From the NCBI GenBank assembly GCA_019095985.1, contig CM032665.1:44454353-44518352 (forward strand): a DNA stretch of 64,000 nucleotides, given 5' to 3'. Origin of the DNA: Streblospio benedicti. Taxonomy: Eukaryota > Annelida > Polychaeta > Spionida > Spionidae. Shown piece after piece: positions 53,168 to 64,000 of this stretch. The first letter of the stretch is position 1. Every line of letters starts with the position of its first letter. The notes beneath the pieces are model-generated. The model did no database searches. It was not told the DNA's origin and saw only the letters and a list, made by a program, of their open reading frames with translations. Both the position numbers and the translations under genes were made by a program.

Positions 53168-55942
53168 TAACACACACACACACATACAAAAACATACATA
53201 CCACTCTACACACATAACTATATGCATACATACAAAAGCGACAGAATGTATTCAAATCTATATCTGTACAGTACGATATACCAGTAGGCATGCTTTGGAG
53301 TTGTAGATGTTTTCCCATTTTGGTGGGTTGAAAAGAACTTTTTTTCTCCACATTACATTTTTATAATGGTGATGTAAGGGTTTGGGGTTGGAGAATATGA
53401 ATTAGAAACAATTGAGTACCTTTTTAGGTGTAGGCTTCAGCGGAAGACCACCGGGCAGTTGATTCAAACAGTTGCAAGGACTCCATTTCGCAGCGTTGCT
53501 TTGTCTTTCCTGGATTGCCTGTGTATAGATGTATAGATGTATAGTCAAAACTTCTAATACTACTTGTATTCAAAAGCTGTATATAATCTAGAATAAACAC
53601 ACATAGAATGCACGATAACGATAACGATATACAGATATAAAATTTTACAATTTTAAACATAAAATAAAATTATACATACATTACATACATACCCTGTTTG
53701 ATTGACTACAGTCAATATAAAAATACAAGAATTAACAATGGTTCTAATAAAATATTATTATCTTTTGGATAAGTTGTCTAAAACCATATACATTTCATTA
53801 CAAGATTTGACATTATACTGTGACATTAAAAGCCTCAATTCTATCTATATTAAGAAAAGTTTTTAAAAACTATTATATGCACTCTTTATCTTTTCTAAAT
53901 ACCGAAAAGTAAAAAATTCCTCATTGACTTATACAGTAAAAACTTTTGCACAATACGCTTTTATTTGATTTCTCATTTCTGCATAGATGGGCAAGCCAAT
54001 AACACAGCATCATCCGCATAAAACAAAACAATCATTTAAGCTATTAAATTTTGATCTCATCAAATACATTTTGGTAATGAAAAAGGTGACAAATATACCC
54101 TGTCGGGTTACCTAACATTAAAAGTTCAGAAACATATCCCATTCCATCTAACATAAAAATATTGTTTACTGTACCATACATATAAGATTCTAACAATCAA
54201 TATTGGTAACTCCCATCAATCAGCTTTTAAAAGGGTCCAGTGAATCAAAGGCTTTGCTTGCATCAAGAAAAGTTGTTTACCATCGGACTACCAGCATCAC
54301 TCCGTTATTTGTATAGGGATAAATATAGTTAAACTTTGTTTTAAAACAAATTGTATAAACACAAAAACTGTATGAGCATTTCTAACATTTAGAAAAACAA
54401 ACATACGATTAAAATAGTTATAAAATGATAATGAATTGATGATTGATGAATAAGGAATAAACAATAATATGAATCAATGTAAGAAGACATCGCAGTACTT
54501 CTATAATCTAATTTTATAAATATCATAAAGGGCATTATCTTAGAAAACGACATAATTTCAGTCATACTAGTATTACATTGTATTATGGTAATTACTAACA
54601 AGTATTGTTAGTAATATTATCACGGAGTATATGCATGATCATTATCACTTGGTATACACTATAATACCATTATCATTATTGATTGTGTGTCAGTATTAAC
54701 TTTTTCTAGTTTGTCTATTGTAGTACTTGCATGCTGCAATATGTCTATTGTCTATTGCAATATGTCACAAATCAAGTTTCAGGAATAATGATTGATACAA
54801 TATTTACTTACTTACTTACTTAATTACTTAATATTACTCACTTACTTAATATGGAGATGACAAAGCAAGAGATACTGTAAAGTGCGTTAGAAGTAAGTAT
54901 GGAAAGACAACACAGAGGAAGCATGGACAAAGACCAACAAAACCGGAAGCTCAACAAGGTAGGAACATTTTACTATTAATTTATGTTTAATTCGATTTGT
55001 CAAATATTGTATCCCCATGATGCTGAAATGCATACAATATATTCAATGCAGAGACTAGGATTAGATTTAAATACATAAGTACACACACATAGGATTTTAT
55101 TAGGCACAGAACAACACAACATGACATGGAAAGATGGAAAGTAGGGAACAGAGTTTTTTCAATTTTTTTCTTAGGTGGGAGTGACCGAGGTAGTGCCGCC
55201 CCCACTGAAAGCTAGGGCTGGCTCGTGTCTTAGGGTCGACTAATTGAACTGGTTAAATCCGAGTCTCATCCCCAGTCAGTTGGTTACTGGTAGTGGACAA
55301 TTGATCAGAGGTGAGATGGTAGGACAGAGACCTAGGCCGACCCGTGCCCTTACTTACTTACTTACTTACTGGAACACCCTAAATTTGAAATATAATATTG
55401 CGAAAAGAAACTGCTAAAGTAAGACTAAAAAAATATAAAAGTGTTTACATTTACTATGATATATTCAATAATTTTAGATTTCACCATTATATTTGTTATT
55501 CTTTAAAAAAAAGTCTTATATGAAAAAATACTGTAATGATAGAATATACATTGAATTTACATACTTTCTGACTTTGGCCGAGGATCACTACCTGAAATAA
55601 TTCGTTTGAAAACAAGTTATTCTACCGTTGACAACTTTTTCACATACACAATCAAAATGGAACACAATTGAACATAACAGTCGATTTACAAAATAATAGT
55701 ATGCCTACCAAAAGAAACTGGTGAAGTAAGACAACATAACTTTGTTTACTTTTATTGATCACTATTATATGATATGTTCGATAACATTCAGTTTGTCCAT
55801 GACACATTAGATAAAAAAAATACTGTAATGAATCATAGAATATACATAGATTAATAAACGTACCAGGTGGCGGCTTATCGTTTGTCGTCGTTTGCTTTGC
55901 AATTGCTTTTATCTTTCCCCCAATGGTTATCAAGCCTGACAT
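52764..55942 (-). CDS. Unidentified gene with a 27-base microexon
   Basis: Exon 1 is 55942-55864: ATG, MSGLITIGGKIKAIAKQTT then NDKPPP, donor GTACGT. Exon 2 is 55591-55565, only 27 bases (GSDPRPKSE) between a TTTCAG acceptor and a GTATGT donor; both junctions keep phase. Further exons are less certain. A micro-exon may lie at 53705-53694. Then 53508-53413 reads NAAKWSPCNCLNQLPGGLPL in one frame up to a GTACTC donor, or AEAYT and a stop in another. A final exon near 52855-52764 reads YLVDGLVAPPACNGVLNEEQ and ends GRK, TGA. No signal peptide on exon 1; probably intracellular, disordered. I do not recognise it. Confidence 0.45.
53033..53168. repeat. (CA)n microsatellite, interrupted
   Basis: About 135 bases of CA with single interruptions, inside a putative intron of the minus-strand gene. 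Open frames over it are artefacts. Confidence 0.95.
54800..54850. repeat. (TTAC)n short tandem repeat
   Basis: ACTTACTTACTTA run; another short run of the same unit is at 55350-55371, at the end of a 55140-55375 segment that reads like a dispersed repeat. Confidence 0.7.
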
Positions 55943-57789
55943 TTTTTTTTTGTGCAGCAACAATCTCTAGAATAACAATCTATCCTCCTCTAATACACGT
56001 TTAATTTGGTTCACAAGCGAAGTATTATATACTTGACATCAAGATCGGAAGTAATAGACTATAAGTTAGATACGAAGCTATAAGATTAGACTAAAGCTAT
56101 ATATAATAGTCTTGGCCTATATGATCCTATATAATGATATATATGATGCTCTTATACTAAATACGTGTTTCTATTGTTAAGTCTTACGTATTATTTTATT
56201 TTCTTTAGCTTATTTTATTCTAATGTTTGGTTTCAGGGTGTACAGTAAATGCACCATAGTGTGTTTGCATGTGCAATGTGCTGGAAACCCCCCCCGAGAT
56301 GTACGCTGATAGCTTTATGAGGGTTTGTGAGAGAGATGAATTGTTCTATTACAGAGGCGGTCTTGATTCATTCTATATATCCAAAGTGTCTATAAGCGTG
56401 GGGCACATCTGACCTTGCAGACATTTTAGCCGTGCGGCCCTTTCAAATCTGTGGTGTCTACATGTAGTGACAATGGGAAAGTTGGGCTCATACAAATCGA
56501 AGGCAGTGGGAATCATTTCATTGCATTCGTACACGGAAAGACCAGTACTGTATCTGTGCCGACAACGTGTGGTTAAACCTCTCTATACATAGGCCATAAT
56601 TTATCCATAATTCATCCTCATTTTACCCGAATCCCTTGTGAGCCACTTCACCAATTAAAAAAAAATAATCACCCATCTAAAAAAATAAGTCCGCCACCAA
56701 TTACTACAAAGCCGTTTTGCGAGAGGTTGTGGGCAAAATAGTTTCTAATATTTGAAGTGCATTTTTTTCTGACAACTAAAAAATCTCTTTAATCACACAC
56801 GATTCATCGCCATATCTCACGACTATATACGCAGTATATAGCCATGATACAACCCGTTTCGTTTTTTAGGAAGTTGACCTCAATATCCAACCAATCACGG
56901 GGCCCACTTCCGAAATGTTTAGCGGGGAATTCAAACGTCATTCATACGATCCCACTAGATATTAAAGTATAAGAAAAACCGAGTATTGATTTTTTTCCCC
57001 GCAAGTCTAACCCAAATATAAAAGACTCATGTGGTCCACGGGTTGGAATGAACAAGGACTTGTAAAGACACTTTGAGTGATCAACCCGTGAAAACCGACG
57101 ATGCACATGATTATACGTGGCCTCGAGAAATTGAACAGACTCGTCGCAAATGATTCACTATTCAACACACCTTCCTATTTTTCTTTTTTTTTTATTTATC
57201 ACAAAGTCTTCATATAGAGTGTTTTCCACTCGCACTGCTCTTTGAGGACCATTAAAGCCAAAATTTATGGCAAATAACGACCATCCCATCAATATAAATA
57301 TAATCAAATCATATAATCAAATGCTATTTTGCATACTTGAAGCGGTTGTCGTGATTTGTTATTGCCGACGTCATCCAATGTACAATGTACGTGTGCGAGT
57401 CAAGCAGGGATGGGACATTTTAAGTGCTCTTGAGATAACAAAATAACGGTGGAATTCAGAGAATGATAACGAGATATTTCAATTGCACACTGAATGTACG
57501 TGTGTGAGTCACATGCTCTTGAGATCACAGAACAACGGTGAGATTCAGAGAATGATAAAGAAATATTTCAGTTGCACACTGATGATCAAAACACCTGTTT
57601 TAAATGCAGCCAAACCTCTCCAGAAAGACCACCTGGTGGCTGTGCTCAAGTATTCTCAATACAGAGGTGGTCTCTGTATGGCGATTTCGGACATTCGTCT
57701 TATCATATATATAATAGAATGAATGTGAATGTGAATGTGGTGGTTTATAGTCCTGATCCCAGTCTGGCTCTCATGACTTTACAATTTAC
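55943..57789. other. Intergenic with repeat fragments
   Basis: 56395-56578 is a diverged end of the Harbinger-like MITE (AGCGTGGGGCACATCTGACC). 57386-57493 and 57494-57590 are a tandem pair sharing 'TTCAGAGAATGATAA' and 'TTGCACACTGA'. No gene seen. Confidence 0.5.
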
Positions 57790-58070
57790 ACCAGGTCATT
57801 GGCACACGTAGTGATCATCATTTGAGCATTTCTCGTATACTTGCATCGGCAGCACATTCAGCGCACAATGCTAATCACTCACACAATCACTCACTCACTC
57901 TTCAAACCCAATGACCTGTACCTATTTAACGTGTATGTACCACGGAGCAGTGTGCAACCTGTTAGGGGTAGGTTTGCTCAACACTTACCACCAGACCCGA
58001 CCGGGAAATCGAACCCACACGACCTTCTGGTCACGAGTCCAACTCCCTAACCATTCGGCCACGGAAGCAC
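57790..58070 (-). repeat. tRNA-derived SINE
   Basis: On the minus strand, box A TGGCCGAATGG (58061-58051) and box B GGTTCGATTTC (58015-58005) are spaced as in a Ser/Leu-type tRNA. The head contains GACTCGTGACCAGAAGGTCGTG, shared with the 3.6 kb copy. The boxes look better conserved than in that copy, so this one may be younger. Far limit approximate. Confidence 0.75.
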
Positions 58071-58231
58071 ATATATATATAGAAAAGTAGATTTTACTGT
58101 AGGTCTGTCTATAGATGTCTCATAAAAAACATAATTTTGAAATGGTCATCACACAAGTCCTAGTACATGTAGCTTGGTGAATTTTATAAAACACGACGAT
58201 GACCCGTCGTGCAAACGAGGTGGTCGTCATA

Positions 58232-58657
58232 AGGGATCGTTCACAAATGATGTCACCTCAGTTTTGGCATTTTTACCCCCCACCCCACTCCCATGGTAAC
58301 TGACGTCATCTTTGCCTCCCCATCCCCGCGACATGGTTTTGCGATGACATTTACCATTTACCATTGATTTAACTGTGCCATTATATAAATACTTTTAAAT
58401 ATATACTACTATGTCCATAATTTAGACATCATTTTACAAATGTATTTAGGACATAAAGCAAACATGGCAATGCGATTTCACCTAGTAGATATATCACAAC
58501 TCACTTAACATGGCAGATAGTAAGTTCAAATACTGTTAAATAACCTAAACTTTTTTTCAAAAGGTGACATCATCCAAGTGCTAGATCCCCCCGACAACTT
58601 TCGTCATCTTTCGCTACCCCCACCCCTGCTGGGTGACGTCATTTGTGAACGATCCCT
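58232..58657. mobile_element. MITE with 26-base terminal inverted repeats
   Basis: Left end AGGGATCGTTCACAAATGAT and right end ATTTGTGAACGATCCCT pair over about 26 bases with one mismatch; both continue into TGACGTCA-like motifs. A similar single end, 'TGATTTGTGAATGATCTC', lies at about 59095-59113. No coding sequence. Confidence 0.8.
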
Positions 58658-60021
58658 GACCACTTATAGGCAGATCCAGGTTGCGCAGGGAGCAGCCCCT
58701 CCCTATCCACCAAAATATATAATTTTAATTATGGAATTATGACTCAAGTGATTTTTGTTTCGATTAACGGAAATATCAACTTTGTTTCTCTTGATGAAAA
58801 TCTTTCCGTTTGTTGGTTTCACATCAATGTAGTCAGTGATGTTTGCACAGTGAAATTGGTTTAGTTATGAAAGAGTAGAACTTTGTTCTTACAATAATAA
58901 AAGAATTGTGATTTCTAAAAGTTTATGGGTGTAACCGTGGTATGTATGTGTGCGTGTGTTTCTTTGTTTCTTTGTTTGTTTCTTTGCTTGTGTGGGGGTA
59001 CTAGTAGTCAAAGTATGAAGTCGTAAGGAGTGGGGGTCCTGGGAAAATGTATGTATGTATGAAAATGTAGTAATGTCCTGAAATTGTGATGACGTGATTT
59101 GTGAATGATCTCTTGAGATCAGGTGATTGAAAACTGTCAAATCAGCACGTGGGGGACACAAATTTAAACTATGGCAAAACACAACACTTGCAATTGAGAC
59201 CAATGATAAGATTTATGCTCCACACTCTCTCTGTGAACATCAACATAAACACTAGAGTCGTGGACCAACTGTTGTATTGAATTATCCAACATAATAATCC
59301 AAATACTAACGAATAATTCCTGCGTTTGGAATACGTAATTTCACAAACAAAATGTCAATGTGCTATAATGTGGTTCCTGTTACTTCTGTAAAGTGGACAA
59401 ACTAACTTAAAAACGAAGCAGTTTTAATGACACATATATACAGGATATATCAACAATGCAATACGCTTTACCACATAAGATATCCCAATGCAGTTCACCA
59501 GATTTTCCAGGCTGGTTGTCTCAATGTACCAATCGTGCAAAACTGCAAATCATTGCAGTTATAGTTTACACCTTTTATACAAATTGCTTGAAATGTAACT
59601 AACAACGCCAAGCATGGACGCATAGTGAAATCAACAGGTGGAAACAGATCCACACACTTTGCCTACACATAGCATCAAAATTTTTTTATGCTCTGACGCA
59701 CGCACACACGAACGCACGCACACACACACGCACACACACACGCACACTCACACACACGACACAAACCCGTACAAAACACATACAAGCGTGTACACACTCA
59801 CGTTCTCACTCACACACACTTAGAAAAGAATGGACACACTATCCAACAATCCAACAGAGGCAGCATCTTCAAACATCATCCCGTCTTGCCACAGCAATCA
59901 AATCATCTATCAAACATTATAGATAGGTGTGATGTCCTAGACAGCACCCCGAACTGGTGAATATGACACCATCCAATCCCAACGCCCCACACAGCCCTGT
60001 CGCCACCGTACAGCGTCAACA
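58658..60021. other. Intergenic; 3' flank of the receptor gene
   Basis: 58672-58740 is one end of the GGCAGATCCA MITE family. 59700-59820 is an imperfect CA/CGCA microsatellite. The 3' UTR of the minus-strand receptor gene should lie in the right-hand part. Nothing else seen. Confidence 0.45.
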
Positions 60022-63000
60022 TCACGGCATCTGCCCCCGCACCCCGTCCAGCCCTATCCCTCCCACCTCCACCCCGAGCCGGCCCTTCTGCTGCCGCCCC
60101 ACAGTCCTCCCCAACAGCGTCCCCGTCTCCCCGAGCGGGTCTCCCCTACAAACCACCCCCGGGTCCGAGTTCTTCCTGCGCAGCTTGCCCCCCAGCGTGC
60201 CGGTCTGGTGCTTGCTCTTCAGCGTCATCACGCCCGTCCCCGTCCTGGGGTCGCACCGCCCCGCCGTGTGCATGTATCTGGACACCACCCTGGGGCTGGC
60301 AATCCCGATGGTCGCGGTGGCGCAGTGGACATCCGCTGACCGGAAGTCCTCCTTCCCTCCGCCAAAGCCACCACCAGCTCCAGCTTTGAGCGTCGTCCGT
60401 CCGTCCGAGTCCCACACGTAGGCGTACTCGTTCTCGTTGCTGCTGACAGCCCCCATGTTGTCCCCGGACGACTGGGCCATCTTGAGGAAGCCCTCGGCGG
60501 CCTGGCGGCTGTCGTCGTCCGGGGGCAGCACCTTGCCCGCCGCCGCCGCCGCCGCCGCCGACTTGCCGGTGAGCAGAAGCGACTCGTGGCGCCGCCGGCG
60601 GACGGACGCCGCATTACGTCTGTGGGGCAAACGTTTAACGTTTAACGTGAAAACGTTTAGATGCTGAATGATTTTTATAGGGGGGGGGTACTTATCTATT
60701 TGGTCTTAAATACCTTTTGAAAATACCATGAACATCGGACTTTGAAGTGAGTGAATGGGAAAGGCGTAAACCACCATGTATATACAGTAGAACCTCTGTA
60801 TTAGGATCACCTTTGGGACCAGTGTTAGGTGGTCTCAATAGAGAGGGGGTCTTTAAACATTTTGGTAGCTTTATGAATGTTTTGGACCATTGGTTGATTG
60901 ATTGATTGACATTCTTCAGGAACTAATGTTCCTAGGATAGCACACGAAAGCGTACACATATATGTAATGCTTATTTCCAATGTGGTCCTGTCTGTTTGGC
61001 AGGTTAGGTAACCAACTGAGCCAAGGGGTACTGGAGGGATCACACTAGCTATAGTTTTCAAACTAGGTGAGTTCTTTTACGTGCAGAGGGATGACTGTCC
61101 TGTACACGGGACAAGCCTTCTAACGAGGCTTCCGAACCTCGGACCATGAAAAGTGATATTAATATAGCGGTGGTATCAATAGAGATTTGATCGTAATTGG
61201 AGGTTCTACTATATGTGAGAAGGTTGAAAACTTTTTCCTTAAAGGTATTGAATAACTGTCATAGCTGGTCGTAGGTACGAGACCAGATTCCAAAGTCCTC
61301 ACCCAAAAATGATAGCCACACGTGGGTGTCATGGAAAACGTAGATTTGGCACAGAGGAGTAATCTCTCCCATACGTGGAATGTTACAATGTTTACAGATA
61401 ATGGAGAAGATCGAATTAGGTGATTATCTCCAAACGTTTTCCATCTCGGGGGGGGGTTACTTCTATGGTCGCACTATACGGCATGTGCCACTGATAGGGG
61501 TCATCTTTTTCACCACTCAGTTTCACTAAAGGTCATGATTTCAAGATTCCAGCCAGTTTCACTACGGGAGTTTCAATCTCGAGGTTCGATGTCTAGCTCT
61601 CTTTTCATGTGATTTTACATTATTGAGCCATAAAAAATAAAAGGTGTAGAAAATCTTGTTTTCATTACAGTATCACATAGAATAATGCCCCTCGGTTTAA
61701 TGCCTCATTGTTTTCATCCGGTGGTTTCACTAGGGGTATCATTCTCATAGTTTCACTTGTTTCACTAAGGGGTATGATTTTGGACATTCAGTGGCACCCC
61801 CCTACCCATTTACATCCGAAGTAACCCCCCACCCCCCACCCCCACCCCCGATTTTTCCATGTACGTGTGTCTTTACGCCTAGAAACCTGGCATCATATAT
61901 GTGAAAGATTAAAAAATCTATTATATAATTTAGCACATACAAACTTTTATTACAATACGTCCAACACTGTTGGACAGGACCCTATAGTTCCCACTCTCCT
62001 AGCCTCGACCCTCTTACCTTCTGAGCGTGATGAGGCCCACCACGAATATGATGACTCCGACGACAAAGGCTACAGCCAGAATCAGCGCTACCGCGATCTC
62101 TGCAGAAGAGGACGTTATGGCAGATTTTAATGGTTACTATTTTATTTTATATAGTTTAATATTCTTCGGCATGTGGTAGTTGATATCTCACCCCTACAGA
62201 ATTATGGCAGATTTGTGTGTGGTAACTATTTTGGTTTATACAGGATAATATTCTACAGCATACGGTATAGCTGATACCTCACCCGAACATAATTATCATC
62301 CAGCATTTTCTATGTACTAAGTTTGCATAAGGATTTTGATGTGGTCATTTAGCTTAGCTAGGCCATTGGATACAAATTGCTTGTTAAACTGTGTATGTCT
62401 CTAATATGTTTATATAGATGCCCCCCTCCCCCATAGATGTTCTAGTGAATAAGTGTTCGTTAAACCCATGATAACACTCACCCAGAGGAAGTGACAGGCC
62501 TTTTCTCACCAGACTGAACTCTTCATCTTCACTTCCGGCAGACGCTGTAAAGACAAATAATGGGATAAAGTCGGACTCACTAAAGTGTGTTTAAAATAAA
62601 TTCAATATAATTAGTTCTATATATGAAAGTGCGTGTTTGTGGAGTAATACCACCAAGTATTCAACAGATTTGCCTCTTGTCAGAAGAATCACCTCAACTT
62701 AAAGTATAGGTTGAATTGTGTTTCCTCCTCGGGACAGTCATTTCAGCAAACCATTATTGACAGAAGAAAATTCGAGTGGTCATATCTACGAGAGATGTGA
62801 CCATTCTGCTTCAATCCTCCGTATCTAACACACCAGCCTGCGTACCCGTGGAGCAGTTTCTGGGCTGGTGTCCGCGCCACGCGCCCGCCTCGCACACGAG
62901 CGGCCACGTGAGTTCCTCCTGGCCGCGGCAGCCCGCCGTCGCCGCGCCCGGCGAGTCCCGCCGCAGCCACACGCCCGGCGCGAGCTCCGCGGGGTCCGCG

Positions 63001-64000
63001 CAGCCCACCACTGCAACAGCACGGGATCAGTCAATGGCAGATCTAGTTTTTAGAAAGAGGGGGCGCACTTCAGGGATTACATGGGTTTCGTATGCGCGAT
63101 CGATGGCAGACGTTTAAAAAAAAACCTTTTTTGGGGTGGGTGTGGGCGCCCCCTGAGCCTGGATCTGCCTATGTCAGTCATCACTCATCTAGGTTCTGAG
63201 TATGTTACAGAGTAGGCATATACAGTAGAACCTCCAATTAAGACCACATCTCTATTGAGACCACCTCTACGATAAGACAGCGTTTCACGGTCCGAAACAT
63301 TCATAAAGCTACCAAAATGAACCTATGTATAGAGACCATCTCTCTATTGAGACCACATAACACTGGTCCAAAGATGGTCCTAATACCCGGGTCCTAATAG
63401 AGAGGTTCTACTGTACATATTTTGAATCAGAGTTCAAAAGGGTTTCCTATAATAATAGTTTAATCAATTGTCCATTTTCGCGTGTTCTGACTAAGGACCA
63501 GTTCTAATCCTTTGAGCAAATCACANNNNNNNNNNNNNNNNNNNNNNNNNNNNNNNNNNNNNNNNNNNNNNNNNNNNNNNNNNNNNNNNNNNNNNNNNNN
63601 NNNNNNNNNNNNNNNNNNNNNNNNNGAATCTGATCTGATATGAATGTACCGCTGGTAAAGCAGGATGGCTAAGGACTGTTTCACGGGTTATGTATGAAAT
63701 GTTTTCATTATGATTGCAATACATATTGCAATACCCATATTGCAATACCCACCATGGTAATGCATCACAATATACTGCAGTATCCACCATGGCAATATTC
63801 ATCACAATATACTGCAATACCCATTGTAATTCATCACAACATATTGCAGTAACCGCCGTGGTATTTCATCACAACATACTGCAGTACCCACCATTGTAAT
63901 ACATCACAATATACTGCAGTACCCACCGTTGTACTGCAGCAGGAAGTAGCCCCTGTCGGCTGCGCGGTCCTGGCGCCGCACGATGCGGACGTCGACCACG
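60022..64000 (-). CDS. Single-pass membrane receptor (CUB-like, sushi-like, TM, long tail), 3' part
   Basis: Five minus-strand exons join in phase: 64000-63927 (continues off the window), 63010-62846, 62544-62482, 62099-62018 and 60619-60022 (TGA). Exon a ends RIVRRQDRAADRGYFLLQYN, the look of the last strands of a CUB domain. Exon b is a compact module with four cysteines ending WPLVCEAGAWRGHQPRNC, resembling a short sushi/CCP domain. Exon c is an acidic linker. Exon d is a transmembrane helix (IAVALILAVAFVVGVIIFVV). Exon e is a 199-residue cytoplasmic tail with a basic start (RRNAASVRRRRH), a poly-Ala run coded by (GCC)n, a NEYAYVWDSDGR segment and Gly-rich and basic stretches. The two GC-rich exons b and e stand out from AT-rich introns. 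Cell-surface recognition is expected from the architecture; ligand and signalling unknown. Confidence 0.75.
60620..62017. other. Intron between transmembrane and tail exons
   Basis: Holds the CAGTAGAACCTC MITE (60785-61211) and a poly-C tract near 61825-61850. Otherwise nothing. Confidence 0.6.
60785..61211. mobile_element. MITE, 'CAGTAGAACCTC' family, with an internal insertion
   Basis: Ends CAGTAGAACCTCTG and GGAGGTTCTACTA are inverted repeats flanked by TA. The half-units match 63223-63413, but about 60886-61150 is foreign: a dispersed repeat containing GTTCTTTTACGTGC and CCTGTACACGGGAC, which I know from many marine invertebrate genomes. Confidence 0.75.
63034..63172. mobile_element. MITE, 'GGCAGATCCA' family, copy in intron
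   Basis: Ends ATGGCAGATCTAG and CTGGATCTGCCTAT; interior GGGGCGC. It starts about 24 bases upstream of the sushi-exon acceptor, so it occupies the branch-point end of that intron. Confidence 0.7.
63223..63413. mobile_element. MITE, 'CAGTAGAACCTC' family, 191 bases
   Basis: CAGTAGAACCTCCAATTA at the left and GAGAGGTTCTACTG at the right, flanked by TA on both sides, fitting a Tc1/mariner-type target. Interior consists of repeated 'CTCTATTGAGACCAC' words. No coding sequence. Confidence 0.85.
63526..63625. other. Assembly gap, 100 N
   Basis: Exactly 100 N, inside an intron of the receptor gene; exons on both sides are unaffected. Confidence 0.99.
63711..63940. repeat. About 35-base minisatellite overlapping a splice donor
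   Basis: Five to six units of 'CATCACAATATACTGCAG' plus 'TACCCACCATTGTAATA' type, 32-37 bases each. The right-most unit overlaps the end of the CUB-like exon and its donor (minus strand AACG|GTGGGTACTGCAG). Several units repeat the donor-like word GTGGGTA or GTGGATA. Confidence 0.85.

Noticed and set aside
60146-60614. Arg-rich and other frames overlapping the receptor tail
   Set aside because: Only the frame continuous with the transmembrane exon fits the splice phase; the others are products of high GC content.
62776-63117. Plus-strand frame opposite the sushi-like exon
   Set aside because: Antisense shadow of a phase-consistent minus-strand exon running into a MITE.
63711-63940. A CRISPR-like array
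   Set aside because: Units run head to tail without spacers and the sequence is a eukaryotic intron; this is a minisatellite.

Overview
This is a eukaryotic, intron-rich, AT-rich window with two 100-base assembly gaps (47306-47405 and 63526-63625). Spliceosomal introns, TATA boxes, an AATAAA signal, tRNA-derived SINEs, LINE 3' ends, a Penelope-like element and several MITE families point to an invertebrate animal. The mix of jacalin, PAN/apple, C-type lectin and CUB/sushi domains and the style of the repeats fit a marine lophotrochozoan or invertebrate deuterostome. I cannot name the species.

Layout. At 1865-2833 (minus) two phase-matched exons begin an unidentified gene that leaves the window on the left. 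4345-8308 (plus) is a complete four-exon gene for an orphan 292-residue secreted protein. 8.5-24.5 kb is mostly repeats: two LINE 3' ends inside a block that reappears in damaged form (12.6-18.1 kb), a nested Harbinger-like MITE (20890-21936) and a Penelope-like fragment between inverted arms (23604-24373). 24604-27938 (plus) is a complete five-exon gene for a 176-residue secreted jacalin-type lectin. 30611-34989 (plus) is a six-exon gene for a secreted Tyr/His-rich protein with two PAN/apple-like modules; its last four exons recur at 36564-38324. A 1.24 kb unit repeated three times follows (39118-42940). 43498-45396 (minus) encodes an apple plus C-type lectin protein whose 5' end is uncertain. 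52764-55942 (minus) starts with a good first exon and a 27-base microexon. 60022-64000 (minus) is the 3' part of a single-pass membrane receptor: CUB-like end, sushi-like module, transmembrane helix and a 199-residue cytoplasmic tail. The gene continues off the right edge.

Several predicted products are extracellular or cell-surface carbohydrate/protein-binding molecules (jacalin, PAN, C-type lectin, CUB/sushi). That is consistent with mucosal, matrix or recognition functions, but nothing shows that they act in one pathway. Three regions look like assembly products (collapsed or blended haplotypes from noisy reads) rather than biology. I found no clear new molecular system. The best biological leads are the Tyr-rich PAN protein, the orphan secreted protein with its Asn/Asp-rich downstream frame, and a minisatellite that has copied a splice donor.
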